Below, one piece after another: positions 45,050 to 53,335 of a stretch of DNA of 64,000 nt (positions are counted from its first letter, which is position 1; every line of letters begins with the position of its first letter). Both the position numbers and the translations under genes were made by a program. Location: assembly GCF_002979515.1 (NCBI RefSeq), contig NZ_PCPA01000004.1:62001-126000 (forward strand), written 5' to 3'. This stretch comes from Microbacterium sp. MYb54 (GTDB lineage: Bacteria > Actinomycetota > Actinomycetes > Actinomycetales > Microbacteriaceae). The notes under the pieces are model-generated. The model ran no database searches. It worked only from the letters and a program-made list of their open reading frames with translations, and was not told the DNA's origin.

Positions 45050-45922
45050 ATGGTTGACGGCGAGAAGGGCGAGTTCCTCATCGTCACTGGGATGTCCGGC
45101 GCGGGCCGGACGACCGTGGCGAACGCACTCGAGGATCTCGGCTGGTATGTCGTCGACAACCTGCCCCCGCAGATCCTGCGGCCCCTGCTGGATCTCACCG
45201 ACATGGGCGGCACCGCTCTGCCCAAGGTCGCAGCGGTGGTCGATGTTCGCGGACGCAATCTCTTCGACGATTTTCCCGGGGTTGCGCGTGCACTGCGCTC
45301 ACGCGGTTCCGTCAGGGTGCTCTTCCTTGATGCGTCCGACGACGTGCTCGTGCGTCGGTTCGAGTCGGTGCGTCGACCGCATCCGCTGCAGGGCGAAGGC
45401 ACCCTGCTCGACGGCATCCGCATCGAGCGCGCCAGGCTCGCACCGATCCGCGAAGCTGCCGATCTCGTGATCGATACGTCGACTCTCAACATCCACCAGC
45501 TGGCCACGCAGGTCTCGGACATCTTCTCGGCCGAGGGCGAGGCGCGGCACCGCGTCACCCTGCTCAGCTTCGGGTTCAAGTACGGGCTGCCGACCGACGT
45601 CGACATCGTCGCAGACATGCGGTTCCTGCCGAACCCGTTCTGGAACGAAGAGCTCCGCGGCCTGACCGGCCAGGACGAGACGGTCCGAGAGTACGTCCTC
45701 TCACGTCAGGGTGCGAAGGAGTTCCTCGACGCCTATTCGGCGGCCCTGGTGCCGGTGCTCGAGGGGTATCAGCGCGAGAACAAGAGTCACTCGACGATCG
45801 CGATCGGCTGCACGGGCGGGAAACACCGCTCGGTGGCGATGTCGGAGGAGCTGGCGCGCAGGCTCGCCTCCATCCCCGGGGTCGCCGTGAACGTCCGTCA
45901 CCGCGACCTGGGCCGAGAATAG
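45050..45922 (+). CDS. rapZ: RapZ/YvcJ family nucleotide-binding protein
   Basis: The 290-residue P-loop protein binds nucleotides. In E. coli RapZ guides RNase E to the GlmZ sRNA; the actinobacterial role is different or unknown. The Walker A is the actinobacterial variant [19 protein letters not shown], with Arg in place of the usual Lys. [59 protein letters not shown] and the C-terminal [19 protein letters not shown] follow. It sits between uvrC and whiA as in many actinobacteria, but the yvcK/cuvA gene that normally separates it from whiA is missing. Confidence 0.94.
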   Translation: MVDGEKGEFLIVTGMSGAGRTTVANALEDLGWYVVDNLPPQILRPLLDLTDMGGTALPKVAAVVDVRGRNLFDDFPGVARALRSRGSVRVLFLDASDDVLVRRFESVRRPHPLQGEGTLLDGIRIERARLAPIREAADLVIDTSTLNIHQLATQVSDIFSAEGEARHRVTLLSFGFKYGLPTDVDIVADMRFLPNPFWNEELRGLTGQDETVREYVLSRQGAKEFLDAYSAALVPVLEGYQRENKSHSTIAIGCTGGKHRSVAMSEELARRLASIPGVAVNVRHRDLGRE

Positions 45923-45939
45923 CGAGCCGCCCGGCCGAG

Positions 45940-45945
45940 TAAGCT
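45940..45945 (+). promoter_or_regulatory. candidate -10 element of whiA
   Basis: TAAGCT would start transcription near 45952. GAAGGAG (45979-45985) precedes the GTG start at 45990. Confidence 0.4.
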
Positions 45946-45989
45946 GGACGTTTGCGTCGCGATCCGGCGCGTGAACGTGAAGGAGTGTC

Positions 45990-46967
45990 GTGGCACTAAC
46001 CACCGACGTCAAGGCCGAGCTGGTCAGCATCCGCACCGCACCCCCCACGGTGCGGGTGGCGGAAGTGACCGCGATCCTCCGGTTCGCCGGCGGTCTGCAT
46101 TCGATCGCCGGTCGCGTGGCCGTGGAGGCCGAGGTGGACGCGGAGACGCTCGCGCGTCGAGTCGCGCGCGACCTCGCTGAGATCTACGGCGTGCGACCCG
46201 AGATCGCACAAGTCCAATCGAGTACCGCGAACGACGGTGCGCGCTGGGCGGTTCGCGTCATCGCCCAGGGCGAGACGCTCGCCCGTCAGACCGGGCTGCT
46301 CGATCAGCGCCGCCGCCCCGTTCGGGGACTGCCCAACCGCCTCACCACCGGCTCTCGAGCCGAGGTCGCAGGCCTGTGGCGTGGTGCGTTCCTGGCCGCC
46401 GGCACCCTGAGCGAGCCCGGCCGTTCCGCCATGCTCGAGGTCGTCTGTCCCTCCTCGGAAGCGGCGATGGCTCTCGTCGGTGCCGCTCACCGTCTCGGCG
46501 TGGCTGCAAAGGCCCGAGAGGTGCGCGGGATGCCGCGCGTCGTCGTGCGCGAGGGCGAGTCGATCCGCACGATCCTGAACGAGATGGGCGCGCACAAGAC
46601 CGCCATCGCCTGGGAAGAGCTCCGTCAGCGCCGTGAGGTGCGGGCCGGGGTCAACCGCCTGGTGAACTTCGACGACGCCAACCTGCGTCGCTCCGCGCAG
46701 GCCGCGGTCGCCGCATGTGCGCGTGTAGAGCGTGCGCTCGAGATCCTGGCCGAGGAGGTGCCCGATCATCTGAAGGTCGCTGGAGAACTGCGTCTCGCGC
46801 ATCGGGATGCCAGCCTCGACGAGCTCGGCCACCATGCCGATCCGCCGTTGACGAAGGACGCCGTGGCGGGCCGTATCCGCCGCCTCCTGGCGATGGCCGA
46901 CAAGCGAGCTCAGCAGGAGGGCATCCCGGGTACCGAGGACGCTGTCCCGGTCGGACTCGACGTCTGA
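45990..46967 (+). CDS. whiA: DNA-binding protein WhiA
   Basis: WhiA is a sporulation/division regulator in Streptomyces and is conserved in Gram-positives. The 325-residue protein has an N-terminal pair of LAGLIDADG-like domains ([40 protein letters not shown] with FLAAGTL) and a C-terminal helix-turn-helix ([20 protein letters not shown] with [16 protein letters not shown]). Homing-endonuclease catalytic acids are not expected in the family. The start is GTG 45990, preceded by GAAGGAG. It is followed by a strong terminator. Confidence 0.96.
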   Translation: MALTTDVKAELVSIRTAPPTVRVAEVTAILRFAGGLHSIAGRVAVEAEVDAETLARRVARDLAEIYGVRPEIAQVQSSTANDGARWAVRVIAQGETLARQTGLLDQRRRPVRGLPNRLTTGSRAEVAGLWRGAFLAAGTLSEPGRSAMLEVVCPSSEAAMALVGAAHRLGVAAKAREVRGMPRVVVREGESIRTILNEMGAHKTAIAWEELRQRREVRAGVNRLVNFDDANLRRSAQAAVAACARVERALEILAEEVPDHLKVAGELRLAHRDASLDELGHHADPPLTKDAVAGRIRRLLAMADKRAQQEGIPGTEDAVPVGLDV

Positions 46968-46978
46968 CCCACTCTCTC

Positions 46979-47020
46979 GACGAAGGCCCGTCCCCGATGC
47001 ATCGGGGACGGGTCTTCGTC
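46979..47020 (+). terminator. strong hairpin terminator after whiA
   Basis: Two 20-nt arms (46979-46998 with 47001-47020) pair completely, apart from one G-U wobble, around a very small loop. It lies 11 nt after the whiA stop. Confidence 0.85.
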
Positions 47021-47151
47021 ATATGGCGGAAGGATCGGGCGCACGGCCGCGTTGTCGTCAGTAGGATGAAAGACGTCCGCTCTACGCCGCACATCGGCGG
47101 CGCGGAGGATCGGCAAGCGCCGCGGCGCGGCGCGGATTGGATGAAAGCGAC

Positions 47152-47778
47152 ATGGCGACCTACACGCTCCCTGACCTTCCCTACGACTTCGCAGCCCTCG
47201 AGCCGCACATCAGCGGCAAGATCATGGAGCTGCACCATGACAAGCACCACGCGGCTTACGTCGCCGGTGCGAACACCGCCCTCGACCAGCTCGCAGAGGC
47301 GCGCGACAGCGGCAACCTCGCGAACGTCAACAAGCTCGAGAAGGACCTCGCCTTCAACCTCGGCGGTCACGTCAACCACTCGATCTTCTGGACCAACCTG
47401 TCGCCGAACGGCGGAGGCCAGCCCGAGGGTGAGCTGAAGGCCGCCATCGACGAGTACTTCGGCTCGTTCGAGAAGTTCCAGGCACACTTCACCGCCGCGG
47501 CGACCGGGATCCAGGGCTCCGGCTGGGCGGTTCTCAGCTGGGACTCGATCGGCTCGCGCCTGATCATCCAGCAGCTGTTCGACCAGCAGTCCAACACCGC
47601 CCAGGGCACCATCCCGCTCTTCCAGCTCGACATGTGGGAGCACGCCTTCTACCTCGACTACCTCAACGTCAAGGCCGACTACGTCAAGGCTGCGTGGAAC
47701 ATCGCGAACTGGGAGAACGTCGCCCAGCGCCTCGAGGTCGCCCGTAAGCAGACGAACGGCCTGCTGGTACTGTCGTAA
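47152..47778 (+). CDS. sodA: superoxide dismutase (Fe/Mn family)
   Basis: This is a 208-residue cytoplasmic Mn/Fe superoxide dismutase. Metal ligands are in [13 protein letters not shown] (His), [10 protein letters not shown] (His) and [13 protein letters not shown] (Asp and His). Gly/Gln residues near GGGQPEGEL and [11 protein letters not shown] suggest Mn or cambialistic preference, which sequence alone does not settle. The ATG at 47152 follows GGATGAAAG. A five-codon longer in-frame start exists but lacks support. The 183-bp gap upstream holds the whiA terminator and a TAGGAT (47062-47067) that could be its -10. Confidence 0.95.
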   Translation: MATYTLPDLPYDFAALEPHISGKIMELHHDKHHAAYVAGANTALDQLAEARDSGNLANVNKLEKDLAFNLGGHVNHSIFWTNLSPNGGGQPEGELKAAIDEYFGSFEKFQAHFTAAATGIQGSGWAVLSWDSIGSRLIIQQLFDQQSNTAQGTIPLFQLDMWEHAFYLDYLNVKADYVKAAWNIANWENVAQRLEVARKQTNGLLVLS

Positions 47779-47785
47779 TCGGGTC

Positions 47786-47817
47786 GCGTCCCGACGGGCC
47801 ACGGCTCGTCGGGACGC
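47786..47817 (+). terminator. hairpin terminator after sodA
   Basis: A perfect 11-bp stem (47786-47796 with 47807-47817) surrounds a 10-nt loop. Confidence 0.75.
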
Positions 47818-47893
47818 CCTCTCAGCCAAAAAACCCCGCGCCACATGCATGCTGGAAAGCTGCGTGCGGCGCACGAGAAACAGGGAGACCTGA

Positions 47894-48904
<1,011 letters not shown>

Positions 48905-48914
48905 GCTCAGAAAC

Positions 48915-50129
48915 ATGACTCTGCGCACCCTGGACACTCTGGGGTCGCTCGAGGGCAAGCGCGTCATCGTCCGTTGTGATCTCAATGTCCCCCTCCGGGA
49001 CGGGATCATCACGGACGATGGCCGTGTCCGCGCCTCGCTGCCGACCCTCAACGCACTCATCAACGCGGGCGCCCGCGTCGTCGTGTGCTCTCACCTCGGG
49101 CGGCCGGAAGGCGCGCCCGACCCGCAGTACAGCCTCGAGCCGGTGGCTCAGCGTCTTTCCGAGCTGCTCGGCGCTCCGGTCGCGTTCGCGCGCGACACGG
49201 TCGGCGAGTCGGCGAAGGACGCCGTGGCCTCCCTCGAGGACGGCGGAGTCGTCGTCATCGAGAACCTGCGGTTCAACCCGGGGGAGACCTCGAAAGACGA
49301 AGCAACGCGTGCGGCCTTCGCGGCCGAACTCGCAGAACTCGGCGACGTGCTCGTCTCCGACGGATTCGGCGTCGTGCACCGCAAGCAGGCGAGCGTGTAC
49401 GAGCTCGCCGAACTGCTCCCGTCCGCAGCCGGTCTGCTTATCGCGGCCGAGCTCGACGTGCTCGACCGCCTGACCGAGAACCCGGAGCGTCCCTACGCGG
49501 TCGTCCTCGGCGGCTCGAAGGTCAGCGACAAGCTCGGAGTCATCTCGCACCTGCTTCCGCGGGTGGACAAGATTCTCGTCGGTGGCGGCATGCTGTTCAC
49601 CTTCCTCAAGGCGCAGGGCCACGCGGTGGCATCGAGCCTGCTGGAAGAGGATCAGCTGGAGACCGTCCGCGGCTACATCGCGGAGGCGGCAGAGCGCGGC
49701 GTGGAGCTCGTGCTCCCCACCGATGTCGTCGTCGCGGCTTCCTTCGGTGCGGATGCGGCGCATGAGATCGCCGCATCCGATGCGATCGAGTCCACGCCGT
49801 TCGGCGCGTCGGGCATCGGCCTCGACATCGGCCCCGAGACGGCGGCGAACTTCGCCGAGGTCATCCGCGGGTCGAAGACCGTGTTCTGGAACGGCCCGAT
49901 GGGCGTGTTCGAGTTCCCGGCGTTCGCGGCCGGTACCAAGACCGTCGCACAGGCGCTCACCGAGGTCGACGGCCTCAGCGTCGTCGGCGGCGGTGACTCC
50001 GCGGCGGCCGTGCGTCAGCTCGGATTCACCGACGACCAGTTCGGTCACATCTCGACCGGCGGCGGTGCAAGCCTCGAATTCCTCGAGGGCAAGAAACTAC
50101 CTGGCCTGGAGGTGCTCGGATGGGCGTGA
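48915..50129 (+). CDS. pgk: phosphoglycerate kinase
   Basis: Pgk transfers the acyl-phosphate of 1,3-bisphosphoglycerate to ADP (EC 2.7.2.3). The 404-residue protein has KRVIVRCDLNVPLRDG, VVVCSHLGRPEG, VIENLRFNPGE, VVLGGSKVSDKLGVISHLL, FWNGPMGVFEFPAFAAGT, and VGGGDSAAAVRQLG with ISTGGGASLEFLEG. The start ATG 48915 is 10 nt after gap. Its last 10 nt overlap tpiA, so the two are coupled. Confidence 0.98.
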   Translation: MTLRTLDTLGSLEGKRVIVRCDLNVPLRDGIITDDGRVRASLPTLNALINAGARVVVCSHLGRPEGAPDPQYSLEPVAQRLSELLGAPVAFARDTVGESAKDAVASLEDGGVVVIENLRFNPGETSKDEATRAAFAAELAELGDVLVSDGFGVVHRKQASVYELAELLPSAAGLLIAAELDVLDRLTENPERPYAVVLGGSKVSDKLGVISHLLPRVDKILVGGGMLFTFLKAQGHAVASSLLEEDQLETVRGYIAEAAERGVELVLPTDVVVAASFGADAAHEIAASDAIESTPFGASGIGLDIGPETAANFAEVIRGSKTVFWNGPMGVFEFPAFAAGTKTVAQALTEVDGLSVVGGGDSAAAVRQLGFTDDQFGHISTGGGASLEFLEGKKLPGLEVLGWA

Positions 50130-50911
50130 ACACTCGTACCCCGCTGATCGCGGGAAACTGGAAGATGAACCTCGACCACCTGCAGGCGGTCGCGTTCGTG
50201 CAGAAGCTGCACTGGACGTTGAAGGACGCGAAGCACGAAGACGGTTCGGTCGAGGTGGCGGTCTTCCCGCCGTTCACCGACATCCGCAGCGTCCAGACCC
50301 TCATCGACGCGGACAAGATCCCCTTCGCGCTCGGTGCGCAGGACGTGTCGGCGCACGACTCCGGTGCGTACACCGGTGAGGTGTCCGGGGCGTTCCTGGC
50401 GAAGCTGGACGCGAAGTACGTCATCATCGGCCACTCGGAGCGTCGTGAGTACCACGCCGAAGGCGACGATGTCGTGGCGGCCAAGGTGCAGGCGTCACTC
50501 AAGCACGGCCTCGTCCCGGTGATCTGCGTCGGAGAGACCGCGTCCGACCTGGAGAAGTTCGGTGCCAGCGCCGTTCCTGCCGGTCAGCTCGAGGCGGCGC
50601 TCCAGGGCGTCTCGCCGAAGGCGGATATCGTCGTCGCATACGAGCCCGTGTGGGCGATCGGCTCCGGCCAGGCGGCGACGCCGCAGCAGGCGCAGGATGT
50701 CTGCGCCGCTCTGCGTGCCGTCGTCGCGAAGGTTCTCGGCGACGAGGCTGCCGCACGGACTCGCATCCTCTACGGCGGCTCGGTGAAGGCGGCGAACATC
50801 GCCAGCTTCATGCGCGAGCCCGATGTGGACGGCGCTCTGGTCGGCGGGGCGAGCCTCGTCGTGGACGAGTTCGCCGCGATCATCCGCTTCGAGAAGCACG
50901 TCGGCGTGTGA
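50120..50911 (+). CDS. tpiA: triosephosphate isomerase
   Basis: TpiA interconverts dihydroxyacetone phosphate and glyceraldehyde-3-phosphate (EC 5.3.1.1). The 263-residue TIM barrel has PLIAGNWKMNLDH (Lys), VIIGHSERREYHAEGDDVVA (catalytic His), VAYEPVWAIGSGQAATPQQA (catalytic Glu) and ILYGGSVKAANIASFM. The ATG at 50120 lies inside the pgk end. A strong hairpin follows directly after the stop. Confidence 0.98.
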   Translation: MGVNTRTPLIAGNWKMNLDHLQAVAFVQKLHWTLKDAKHEDGSVEVAVFPPFTDIRSVQTLIDADKIPFALGAQDVSAHDSGAYTGEVSGAFLAKLDAKYVIIGHSERREYHAEGDDVVAAKVQASLKHGLVPVICVGETASDLEKFGASAVPAGQLEAALQGVSPKADIVVAYEPVWAIGSGQAATPQQAQDVCAALRAVVAKVLGDEAAARTRILYGGSVKAANIASFMREPDVDGALVGGASLVVDEFAAIIRFEKHVGV

Positions 50912-50939
50912 GTGCAGCGGGGCTACGGCCCCGCTGCAC
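50912..50939 (+). terminator. hairpin terminator after tpiA
   Basis: A perfect 12-bp stem (50912-50923 with 50928-50939) has a TACG loop and starts immediately after the tpiA stop. It is followed by the secG promoter rather than a U-tract. Confidence 0.75.
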
Positions 50940-50941
50940 CG

Positions 50942-50947
50942 TATACT
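50942..50947 (+). promoter_or_regulatory. -10 element of secG-rbpA
   Basis: TATACT lies 3 nt after the tpiA terminator. It would give a leader of about 40 nt with GAAAGG before the GTG at 50993. Confidence 0.5.
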
Positions 50948-50992
50948 TGACCGTTACGGGGGCGTTCCGGCCCCAGCGAAAGGCTCTTTCTC

Positions 50993-51241
50993 GTGGCAAT
51001 TCTCGAGTTCGTCCTGCAGGTCGTGCTGGGCATCACCAGCGTTCTGCTGACCCTCCTCATCCTCTTGCACAAAGGTCGCGGCGGTGGCCTCTCCGACATG
51101 TTCGGTGGAGGCATGACCTCTGCGGTCGGCTCTTCCGGGCTCGCGGAGCGGAACCTGAACCGCTTCACCGTCGTCCTGGCTCTGACATGGTTCGTCTCCA
51201 TCGTCGCGCTGGGCCTCATCACGAAATTCGAGGTCATCTGA
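50993..51241 (+). CDS. secG: preprotein translocase subunit SecG
   Basis: SecG is a small component of the SecYEG protein channel. The 82-residue protein has two membrane helices (FVLQVVLGITSVLLTLLILL and FTVVLALTWFVSIVALGLI) flanking the conserved loop HKGRGGGLSDMFGGGMTSAV. The start is GTG 50993. Its TGA shares one base with the rbpA ATG (TGATG), so the two are coupled. Confidence 0.95.
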   Translation: MAILEFVLQVVLGITSVLLTLLILLHKGRGGGLSDMFGGGMTSAVGSSGLAERNLNRFTVVLALTWFVSIVALGLITKFEVI

Positions 51242-51594
51242 TGGCAACCGGTGGAAACGCGATCCGTGGAACCCGTGTGGGTTCCGGCCCGATGGGGGAG
51301 CAGGACCACGGCTATCACGCCGATCGCATCAAGGTCTCGTACTGGGATGGACTCGGCAACGAGACCGTCCGGTACTTCGCCGCCGGTCTCCCCGAAGAGG
51401 AGATCCCGGAGACGATCGATCACCCGCAGTCCGGCCTGCCGGCCGGTCGTGACAAGGAGAACCCTCCTGCGCTCGCGAAGGCGGAGCCGTACAAGACTCA
51501 CCTCGCCTACGTGAAGGAGCGTCGCACCGACGAAGAAGCCGTTCAGCTTCTCGACGACGCGCTCACGCAGCTGCGCGAGCGTCGGGGCCAGTAA
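51241..51594 (+). CDS. rbpA: RNA polymerase-binding protein RbpA
   Basis: RbpA is an actinobacterial activator that binds the principal sigma factor and stabilises open complexes. The 117-residue protein matches the family throughout: NAIRGTRVGSGPMGEQDHG, YHADRIKVSYWDGLGNETVR, YFAAGLPEEEIPETIDHPQS and the helical sigma-interaction domain TDEEAVQLLDDALTQLRERR. It contains no cysteine, so the zinc site of the Streptomyces protein is absent, as in mycobacteria. The ATG at 51241 overlaps secG. It is followed by a perfect terminator. Confidence 0.96.
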   Translation: MATGGNAIRGTRVGSGPMGEQDHGYHADRIKVSYWDGLGNETVRYFAAGLPEEEIPETIDHPQSGLPAGRDKENPPALAKAEPYKTHLAYVKERRTDEEAVQLLDDALTQLRERRGQ

Positions 51595-51609
51595 CCTCGA
51601 CCTGACATC

Positions 51610-51645
51610 GAAGAAGCCGCCGCGAGTGATCGCGGCGGCTTCTTC
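51610..51645. terminator. hairpin terminator between rbpA and the HEXXH-protein gene
   Basis: A perfect 16-bp stem (51610-51625 with 51630-51645) has a GTGA tetraloop and lies between convergent genes. It can serve both. Confidence 0.85.
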
Positions 51646-51661
51646 CGTCTCCGGCGTGGAC

Positions 51662-52897
51662 TCAGCGGCAGCCTGTCGCCGCATCGATGTAGCTCTGTGG
51701 CGGGTATCCGTACGCCCAGACGCCGTTGGCATCGTCGGTGAAGCCCATGCTGATCGCCCACGCGGTTGCCCACTTCTCGATGCTGTCCTGCGTGGAGGAG
51801 TCGTACATGCCCTGGCACTTCACGCTGATCGCGTGCCCCACCTCATGCGCGACGAGCGCCCTGCTCCGATCGTCGGGCCATTGCTCTGCGACCGAGTTCG
51901 AGAGTTCGATGGTCGAGCGGCCGGGGTCGTCCCACCACCATGTCGTGTAGCCGCCCATGCTGCCGTTGTAGCCGGCGCCGCTGACGACCGGTGCCCAGTC
52001 GAAGTCCAACAGCACTCCGGGGGCCAATGAGCGGGCGAAGGCTTCGACCTCGAGCCGCGCGTTCAGGAGCGGTCCCGCCTTCTCCGCCAGTTCCTCGTTC
52101 TCGGTCGCGACGACCTGTGCCGCTGCCTCCTGCAGTGCCAGGTAGTTCGTCGCCGCGGATTCGTCGAGCGCCGTGGTGGCGGTCGCATCCGCTGCCGCAT
52201 CCCGGAGGGCTACCACGGCGTCGTTGCGGGCGGAGAGATGTGCGGTCTCGAACGCGGGAGCTGCAGAGGCTGCCGCGGTCATCACAGCCAGGCCGCTGCC
52301 GGTGATCTCCTTCTGCGCCGCAGAGACATCGGCGGACGCCGTCGTCAATTCGTCGGAAAGAGTGTCCACATCGTCGCGGTGCTGCTCCAGCTCGGCTGCG
52401 GCGCCGAAAAGCTCCCAGAACCACGAGGGTTTCGCGCCGACGGAGGGGATGTCGGTGCCGAGGATGTCGTCCGCGTCGGAGGCTGCCGAAGTGCCTGCCG
52501 CGACCGCCGCCGAGAACGCCGCTTCGACCTCAGCCGTTACGGCGATCGGCTGGTTCCCGCCGGCGAGGATGAGTTCGCCCGCGTCCGTGGCGCCGCGCAG
52601 ATCGGCGGTGGCAGTGCGGACCTCAGCCTTCGCTGTGGTGGCGGCCTGTGCAGCGTCCGCGTACTCCGACGCGGTGCTGTCGTAGCCGAGGTTGGCTGTC
52701 AACTGCGTGATGGCCAGCGCGGCGACCACGGTGGCGCCGCCGAGCAGGCCGACGACGAGGCCTCGGCGGTTCTTCCGAGGCTTCGACGAGGAGCCGGGGG
52801 AGAGGGCGCCTGCCGAGAACTGCACGGGCAGGAGGTGTCCGCCAACCGTGGGCGGCGAGGGACGCTCGGCGGCGCCAGGCCGCGTCTGGTCGGTCAC
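51662..52897 (-). CDS. membrane-anchored protein with C-terminal HEXXH motif (putative metallopeptidase)
   Basis: No named family is recognised. From the GTG at 52897 the product is 411 residues. It has a Pro-rich cytoplasmic N-terminus, one membrane helix (GLVVGLLGGATVVAALAITQ) and a long Ala/Asp-rich helical, probably coiled extracellular region. A C-terminal domain contains LVAHEVGHAISVKCQG near residue 350. HEVGH fits the HEXXH zinc-protease pattern, with a Glu 18 residues later (SIEKWATAW) as possible third ligand; a Cys pair (KCQG and ATGCR) may form a disulfide. The frame is open past the tRNA-Gly gene, but its terminator at 52981-53015 limits the real start. GTG 52897 or 52975 are both possible. 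Confidence 0.7.
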   Translation of the reverse strand: MTDQTRPGAAERPSPPTVGGHLLPVQFSAGALSPGSSSKPRKNRRGLVVGLLGGATVVAALAITQLTANLGYDSTASEYADAAQAATTAKAEVRTATADLRGATDAGELILAGGNQPIAVTAEVEAAFSAAVAAGTSAASDADDILGTDIPSVGAKPSWFWELFGAAAELEQHRDDVDTLSDELTTASADVSAAQKEITGSGLAVMTAAASAAPAFETAHLSARNDAVVALRDAAADATATTALDESAATNYLALQEAAAQVVATENEELAEKAGPLLNARLEVEAFARSLAPGVLLDFDWAPVVSGAGYNGSMGGYTTWWWDDPGRSTIELSNSVAEQWPDDRSRALVAHEVGHAISVKCQGMYDSSTQDSIEKWATAWAISMGFTDDANGVWAYGYPPQSYIDAATGCR

Positions 52898-52980
52898 GTC
52901 GTGGCCATTCGATGGTGCCTTCTGGTCGGAGACGGTGTGCAGCGATGCTGTCAGCGTATTCGACGGGACGGGCACAGATG

Positions 52981-53015
52981 CGAGAAGGCCTCCACCGATG
53001 GTGGAGGCCTTCTCG
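52981..53015 (-). terminator. hairpin terminator after tRNA-Gly
   Basis: A perfect 16-bp stem (52981-52996 with 53000-53015) has a 3-nt loop and lies 5 nt after the tRNA 3' end on the - strand. Confidence 0.85.
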
Positions 53016-53020
53016 AGCGG

Positions 53021-53091
53021 AGGGGCTGACGGGAATCGAACCCGCATCATTAGTTTGGAAGACTAAGGCTTTACCACTAAGCTACAGCCCC
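53021..53091 (-). tRNA. tRNA-Gly (anticodon TCC)
   Basis: Read on the - strand, the 71-nt sequence folds as a cloverleaf. The 7-bp acceptor is GGGGCTG with CAGCCCC, the discriminator is T, and the D-arm is GTAGCTTAGTGG. The anticodon stem TTAGT/ACTAA encloses CTTCCAA with anticodon TCC. The T-arm is GCGGGTTCGATTCCCGT. CCA is not encoded. It is transcribed divergently from tRNA-Pro. Confidence 0.96.
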
Positions 53092-53094
53092 GGA

Positions 53095-53117
53095 ATCGAG
53101 CTTCTGGAAAGCTCGAT
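53095..53117 (-). other. leader hairpin immediately upstream of tRNA-Gly
   Basis: A perfect 9-bp inverted repeat (53095-53103 with 53109-53117) has a 5-nt loop. It ends 3 nt before the mature tRNA 5' end and lies inside the expected primary transcript. Confidence 0.6.
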
Positions 53118-53129
53118 GCCGACTCATCG

Positions 53130-53135
53130 ACTATA
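53130..53135 (-). promoter_or_regulatory. -10 element of tRNA-Gly
   Basis: TATAGT on the - strand lies about 38 nt before the mature tRNA. A weak CTGAGC is about 16 nt further upstream as -35. Confidence 0.5.
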
Positions 53136-53163
53136 CCGGACTCTGACGCATGCTCAGGTCCGT

Positions 53164-53169
53164 TAGACT
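53164..53169 (+). promoter_or_regulatory. -10 element of tRNA-Pro
   Basis: TAGACT has a TCTGAC-like -35 at 53142-53147 (16-bp spacer). Transcription would start about 24 nt before the tRNA. Confidence 0.5.
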
Positions 53170-53179
53170 CGGTGGGGCT

Positions 53180-53197
53180 GAATCCGCGTGCGGATTC
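53180..53197 (+). other. leader hairpin immediately upstream of tRNA-Pro
   Basis: GAATCCG and CGGATTC form a 7-bp stem with a CGTG loop (8 bp if the loop closes). It ends 2 nt before the mature tRNA 5' end. Confidence 0.6.
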
Positions 53198-53199
53198 CC

Positions 53200-53273
53200 C
53201 GGGGCGTAGCTCAGCTTGGTAGAGCGCCCGCTTTGGGAGCGGGAGGTCGCAGGTTCAACTCCTGTCGCCCCGA
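53200..53273 (+). tRNA. tRNA-Pro (anticodon TGG)
   Basis: The 74-nt cloverleaf has acceptor CGGGGCG/CGCCCCG and discriminator A. The D-arm is GTAGCTCAGCTTGGTAGAGC. The anticodon stem CCCGC/GCGGG encloses TTTGGGA with anticodon TGG. The T-arm is GCAGGTTCAACTCCTGT. CCA is not encoded. It lies just upstream of tig. Confidence 0.96.
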
Positions 53274-53335
53274 CACAGACCCACAGACCTTACAGCCGCG
53301 ATTCGAAGCGGAAATCACAAGGAGAACACACCAGC

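Noticed and set aside
47064..47147. Direct repeat GGATGAAAG upstream of sodA (47064-47072 and 47139-47147)
   Set aside because: The second copy is simply the sodA ribosome binding region. One additional 9-bp match is not enough to call a regulatory repeat.
52898..53050. Extended N-terminus of the HEXXH protein running through the tRNA-Gly 3' end
   Set aside because: It would translate through the tRNA-Gly terminator and tRNA sequence. The real start must be downstream.
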